Below, in pieces: positions 5,536-7,803 of a stretch of DNA of 7,803 nt (positions are counted from its first letter, which is position 1; each line of letters starts with the position of its first letter). A program made the translations under genes and the position numbers. Source of the DNA: Pirellulales bacterium (GTDB lineage: Bacteria; Planctomycetota; Planctomycetia; Pirellulales; JAICIG01); contig JAICIG010000381.1 in the NCBI GenBank assembly GCA_025924495.1, forward strand, positions 1 through 7,803, in the 5' to 3' direction. The notes below the pieces were generated by a model. The model was not told the DNA's origin. It saw only the letters and a list, made by a program, of their open reading frames with translations, and made no database searches.

Positions 5536-6414
5536 CTATTTCGCCGGTTGCTTCAAACTCTCCAGATAAGCGACGATATTCGCAATCTCCTCGAGCGTCA
5601 TGCCGTCTTTGAGCCCGTTAGGCATCAGTGAAAGGTTGCTCGTTTCGCGCTCGTCGATCTGATCGGCTGGGATTGAGATCAGCTTTCCCTCGGCATCGAG
5701 CAGTTCGAGCCCGGCGTCCGTGTCGCTTTTGACCAGGCCCTGCAAAACCTTGCCTGCCGCAGTAATGATGGTTGTCGCCCGGAAGCCGTCGGCGACGCGA
5801 TTCGACGGTTCGAGTACGGAGCGGATCAGCTCTTCACGAGGATATTTGGCGCCGACGCCAATGAGATCGGGGCCGACCATGCCCCCCTGCCCGCCCACCG
5901 CATGGCACTTGAGGCAGCCAATCCCCTTGATGTCGGCAAACAGCTTTTGTCCCCGCACGGGATCGCCTTTTTCCTTCAAGGCAAATTCGCGAAAGACCGA
6001 AGCATCGAGCTTCTGGGGCAAATTCTCATCGAGGAAGGCGAATCGCGGATCGCGGTGGCTGACGTTCACGCTGAACTGCCATCCGCCACCCGTGTTGCCT
6101 GTGAGCAGCCAGATGTGATTCTCCCCTTGCATGAGGTTTGCTTTGACGCGGCCCTGATCGAAGCTCCAGCCGCGATTGCCCAAGAATTCGTACGCCTTGG
6201 CGCCATTGACATACAACACCGCCTGGTCGTCGCTGCCAAGGACGAACTCGTGCGGCCCCGCGGTCGACGCATTGATGGCGGTATAAGCCGCCGCCCACAC
6301 ATCGTCGACAGGCGAAAATAAATTGCCCGCGTTGAACTGTCCGTGCGGGTCATCGGTTGAGACTTCGCGCCAGCTCAGTTCGCGCCCGCCCGATTTGATC
6401 TTCTGGTCGAGCAA
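5536..6414 (-). CDS. C-terminal part of a HEAT/cytochrome protein: PA14-like domain plus c-type cytochrome
   Basis: Numbered from the TTG at 6414, which is probably not a true start, there are 292 residues. The first part (about 1-122) is a beta-rich domain of the PA14-like or carbohydrate-binding type, with FVLGSDDQAVLYVNGAKAY (57-75) and LMQGENHIWLLTGNTGGGW (94-112); the GSDD...NGA and G.N motifs are typical of domains that precede the cytochrome in planctomycete proteins. The second part (about 145-290) is a class-I-like cytochrome c: haem attachment CLKCH at 167-171, GGMVGPDLIGVG (178-189), and a likely axial methionine M264 in LSLMPNG. It matches the haem-binding domain of the Pirellula/Verrucomicrobium type. 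It should work outside the cytoplasmic membrane in electron transfer, often to a linked dehydrogenase. Its true N-terminus is the HEAT-repeat ORF next to it, read in another frame. The stop is TAG at 5538-5536. Confidence 0.88.
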   Translation of the reverse strand: MLDQKIKSGGRELSWREVSTDDPHGQFNAGNLFSPVDDVWAAAYTAINASTAGPHEFVLGSDDQAVLYVNGAKAYEFLGNRGWSFDQGRVKANLMQGENHIWLLTGNTGGGWQFSVNVSHRDPRFAFLDENLPQKLDASVFREFALKEKGDPVRGQKLFADIKGIGCLKCHAVGGQGGMVGPDLIGVGAKYPREELIRSVLEPSNRVADGFRATTIITAAGKVLQGLVKSDTDAGLELLDAEGKLISIPADQIDERETSNLSLMPNGLKDGMTLEEIANIVAYLESLKQPAK

Positions 6415-7803
6415 CGGCGCCGCCTGGAATTGAAATTGATCTTCTCGTCCTTCAGCCAGGCGCCGATGGCCTGCCAGCGAGTGATCGGCGCCGGAGTGGA
6501 ATAGACGACCTGCAACTCGCCGCGAACCGCGGGCGTTAGTTCGTTGCGCTGGTTCAACGCAATGATGTCTTCGGCGACCGCCTCGCGAACGGCGACCAGC
6601 GCCCTACGGCATTGCTCGCGGAGCGTCTGATTTTTGTCAATCAAGCCCGACAGGTAAGCGTTGAGCGCTCGGCGGTCGGGGATCTGGGCCAGCGCCGAGA
6701 TTGCTTCGAAACGAACGGCGTCGTCGGAAGCAGCCGTTGCCATTGCCGGCACGGCATCGCGGGCGCCAATTGAACCCAGCGACTTAAGAGCTGCCTGCTT
6801 AACCGTTGCCTGATCGTCCTTCAACAGCGCGATTAACTTGTCGGACGCGGCAGTGCCGCGAATGGCGGCGTAAGCCTCGATCGCCGCGATGCGTACTTCG
6901 GGCGCTCGGTGGCTTAGCCGCCGTTCGACTTGCTCCGCCGCTGTCTCGGCCTTGAGAGAGCCGAGCGCCGCCAATGCCAACGACGTCAGTTCTTTACTCG
7001 AACGGTCATCGGCAACAATCGCTGCCAACTGTTGCACGGCCGAATCCGAGCCAATGGCGGTAATCGTCTTTACCGCTTCTTGGCGGACTTCCTCCGGTTG
7101 CTGGAGATCGGCAGCCAGCGCGGCGAGCATACCGATCGCGGAATCGTCTTTGAGAGCAGCGATGAACTGCATGGCCTCTCGGCGGACGTCGAGTTTTACA
7201 TCGCCGAGCGCCAACTCTCGTACGGTTGGCAACGCTTCCCGGTCGCCTGTTGCGCCTAGCGCGCGGATCGCCGCGATGCGAGTGTCGGCCGCAGGCGATT
7301 TAAGCCCGGCGCGCAGTGCAGTCAGCACCTTGACGGTTCCTGACCACTCATGCTTCTTTGAGCGTGCCGGCTTACCGGCTGCCGGCCGAGTGCCCCACCA
7401 GCCACCCGTGTAAGGATCGGCCTGGCGATCGACCTCGCCCAAGGCTTCCAGCGCTTTGGCCTGCACTTCCGGATCTGTCGCTTGCGCGGCCGCCGCTGCC
7501 AACGCCTCGACAGCGTGTAGATCGTAAACGCCCGTCATGGCCAATAACGTTGCCTGACGCACGTCTCGATTGGCGGAACTGAGATAATTAGCCGCCGACT
7601 CCCAGCGGTTAATCCGTCGCAAGGCCTGGATCATGGCGAAGCGCGCGTATGCGTCCTGTTCGCCAAGCGCTTCGAACAGCGGCGCGGCGGCGGCCGCATC
7701 GCCGATTCTCCCGAGTGCGACGGCCGCTTTCAGCCGCACCGAAGCATCGGGGTCTTTTAGCGCTTCAGCGAGATCCGCCACGGCGATTTTGACGCGACGA
7801 TAG
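6375..7803 (-). CDS. HEAT-repeat part of the same HEAT/cytochrome protein (5' end outside window, frameshifted 3' end)
   Basis: The frame is open to the right edge, so the GTG at 7781 is an internal codon and the gene begins beyond the window. The visible residues are alpha-solenoid repeats of the HEAT/PBS type, about ten of them, each with a pattern like LKDPDASVRLKAAVALGRIG. Numbered from the GTG, one inter-repeat insert carries PYTGGWWGTRP (123-133), a W-GTRP motif I associate with the HEAT arrays of planctomycete cytochrome proteins. Such arrays act as protein-binding scaffolds, here presumably in the periplasm. At 434-450 (ITRWQAIGAWLKDEKINF) the sequence enters the PA14-like domain, then becomes arginine-rich (SRRRRCSTRRSNRAG) and stops at TGA 6377-6375, while the expected continuation lies in another frame. 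The last 18 or so residues are therefore probably not native. Confidence 0.88.
   Translation of the reverse strand, partial: YRRVKIAVADLAEALKDPDASVRLKAAVALGRIGDAAAAAPLFEALGEQDAYARFAMIQALRRINRWESAANYLSSANRDVRQATLLAMTGVYDLHAVEALAAAAAQATDPEVQAKALEALGEVDRQADPYTGGWWGTRPAAGKPARSKKHEWSGTVKVLTALRAGLKSPAADTRIAAIRALGATGDREALPTVRELALGDVKLDVRREAMQFIAALKDDSAIGMLAALAADLQQPEEVRQEAVKTITAIGSDSAVQQLAAIVADDRSSKELTSLALAALGSLKAETAAEQVERRLSHRAPEVRIAAIEAYAAIRGTAASDKLIALLKDDQATVKQAALKSLGSIGARDAVPAMATAASDDAVRFEAISALAQIPDRRALNAYLSGLIDKNQTLREQCRRALVAVREAVAEDIIALNQRNELTPAVRGELQVVYSTPAPITRWQAIGAWLKDEKINFNSRRRRCSTRRSNRAGAN
6426..6441 (-). other. Frameshift junction in the HEAT/cytochrome gene
   Basis: Up to codon 6434-6432 (F of KDEKINF) the HEAT frame is sensible. 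From about 6426 downwards the sense moves to the frame reading FQAAPLLDQKIKSGG, which continues into the PA14-like and cytochrome domains. The change equals a missing base (or two extra) and falls on a tandem TCAATT-TCAATT (6439-6428), a place where slippage or an assembly error is easy. No X-XXY-YYZ slippery site fits the frame. Confidence 0.75.

Noticed and set aside
6426..6441. Programmed -1 ribosomal frameshift to join the two halves of the HEAT/cytochrome gene
   Set aside because: No slippery heptamer is in the right frame and no strong downstream structure is evident; a simple indel at the TCAATT repeat explains it better.
5902..7582. Plus-strand ORFs opposite the HEAT/cytochrome gene
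   Set aside because: The minus strand encodes clear HEAT repeats and CxxCH; the plus-strand frames are shadows.
1..7803. CRISPR array, insertion sequence, integrase, attachment site or defence-system genes
   Set aside because: No regularly spaced repeats, transposase or recombinase motifs, or defence-type domains were seen anywhere in the window.

Overview
The window looks like a piece of a planctomycete chromosome, most likely of the Pirellula/Verrucomicrobium type. The strongest sign is the HEAT-repeat protein joined to a C-terminal CxxCH cytochrome domain, an architecture typical of the Planctomycetes-Verrucomicrobia group. The high GC content, the zinc-ribbon/GYF-like membrane protein and the several TTG/GTG starts fit this. 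The lineage is an inference from architecture and style, not from a database search.

Layout. The left edge (1-389, plus strand) holds the C-terminal two thirds of elongation factor P. Next is a gap of about 500 bases with no convincing gene: a weak hairpin after efp, one doubtful minus-strand ORF with a signal-peptide-like start (461-781), and hairpins that may end the facing transcript. Everything to the right is on the minus strand. In transcription order (right to left) it runs: a HEAT-repeat/cytochrome c protein cut by the right edge and broken by a frameshift near 6426-6441; a small charged protein of unknown function (5298-4864); a zinc-ribbon, GYF-like, three-helix membrane protein (4801-3989); a membrane sensor histidine kinase (3862-2249); and its NtrC-type, sigma-54-dependent response regulator (ends at 889).

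The kinase and regulator are clearly one two-component operon. The leader before the kinase carries a plausible sigma-70-like promoter, a 10-bp palindrome between its -35 and -10 boxes, a 7+7 bp inverted repeat further downstream, and a perfect Shine-Dalgarno sequence serving a TTG start. The regulator has no normal start codon that would preserve its receiver domain. The best-placed candidate is an ATC codon 7 nt after AAGGAG, overlapping the end of the kinase gene by 20 bp. The signal sensed and the target genes cannot be read from this window.

I do not see a clearly novel multi-gene system. The points most worth checking are the frameshift in the HEAT/cytochrome gene, the apparent ATC start of the regulator, and the symmetric elements in the kinase leader.
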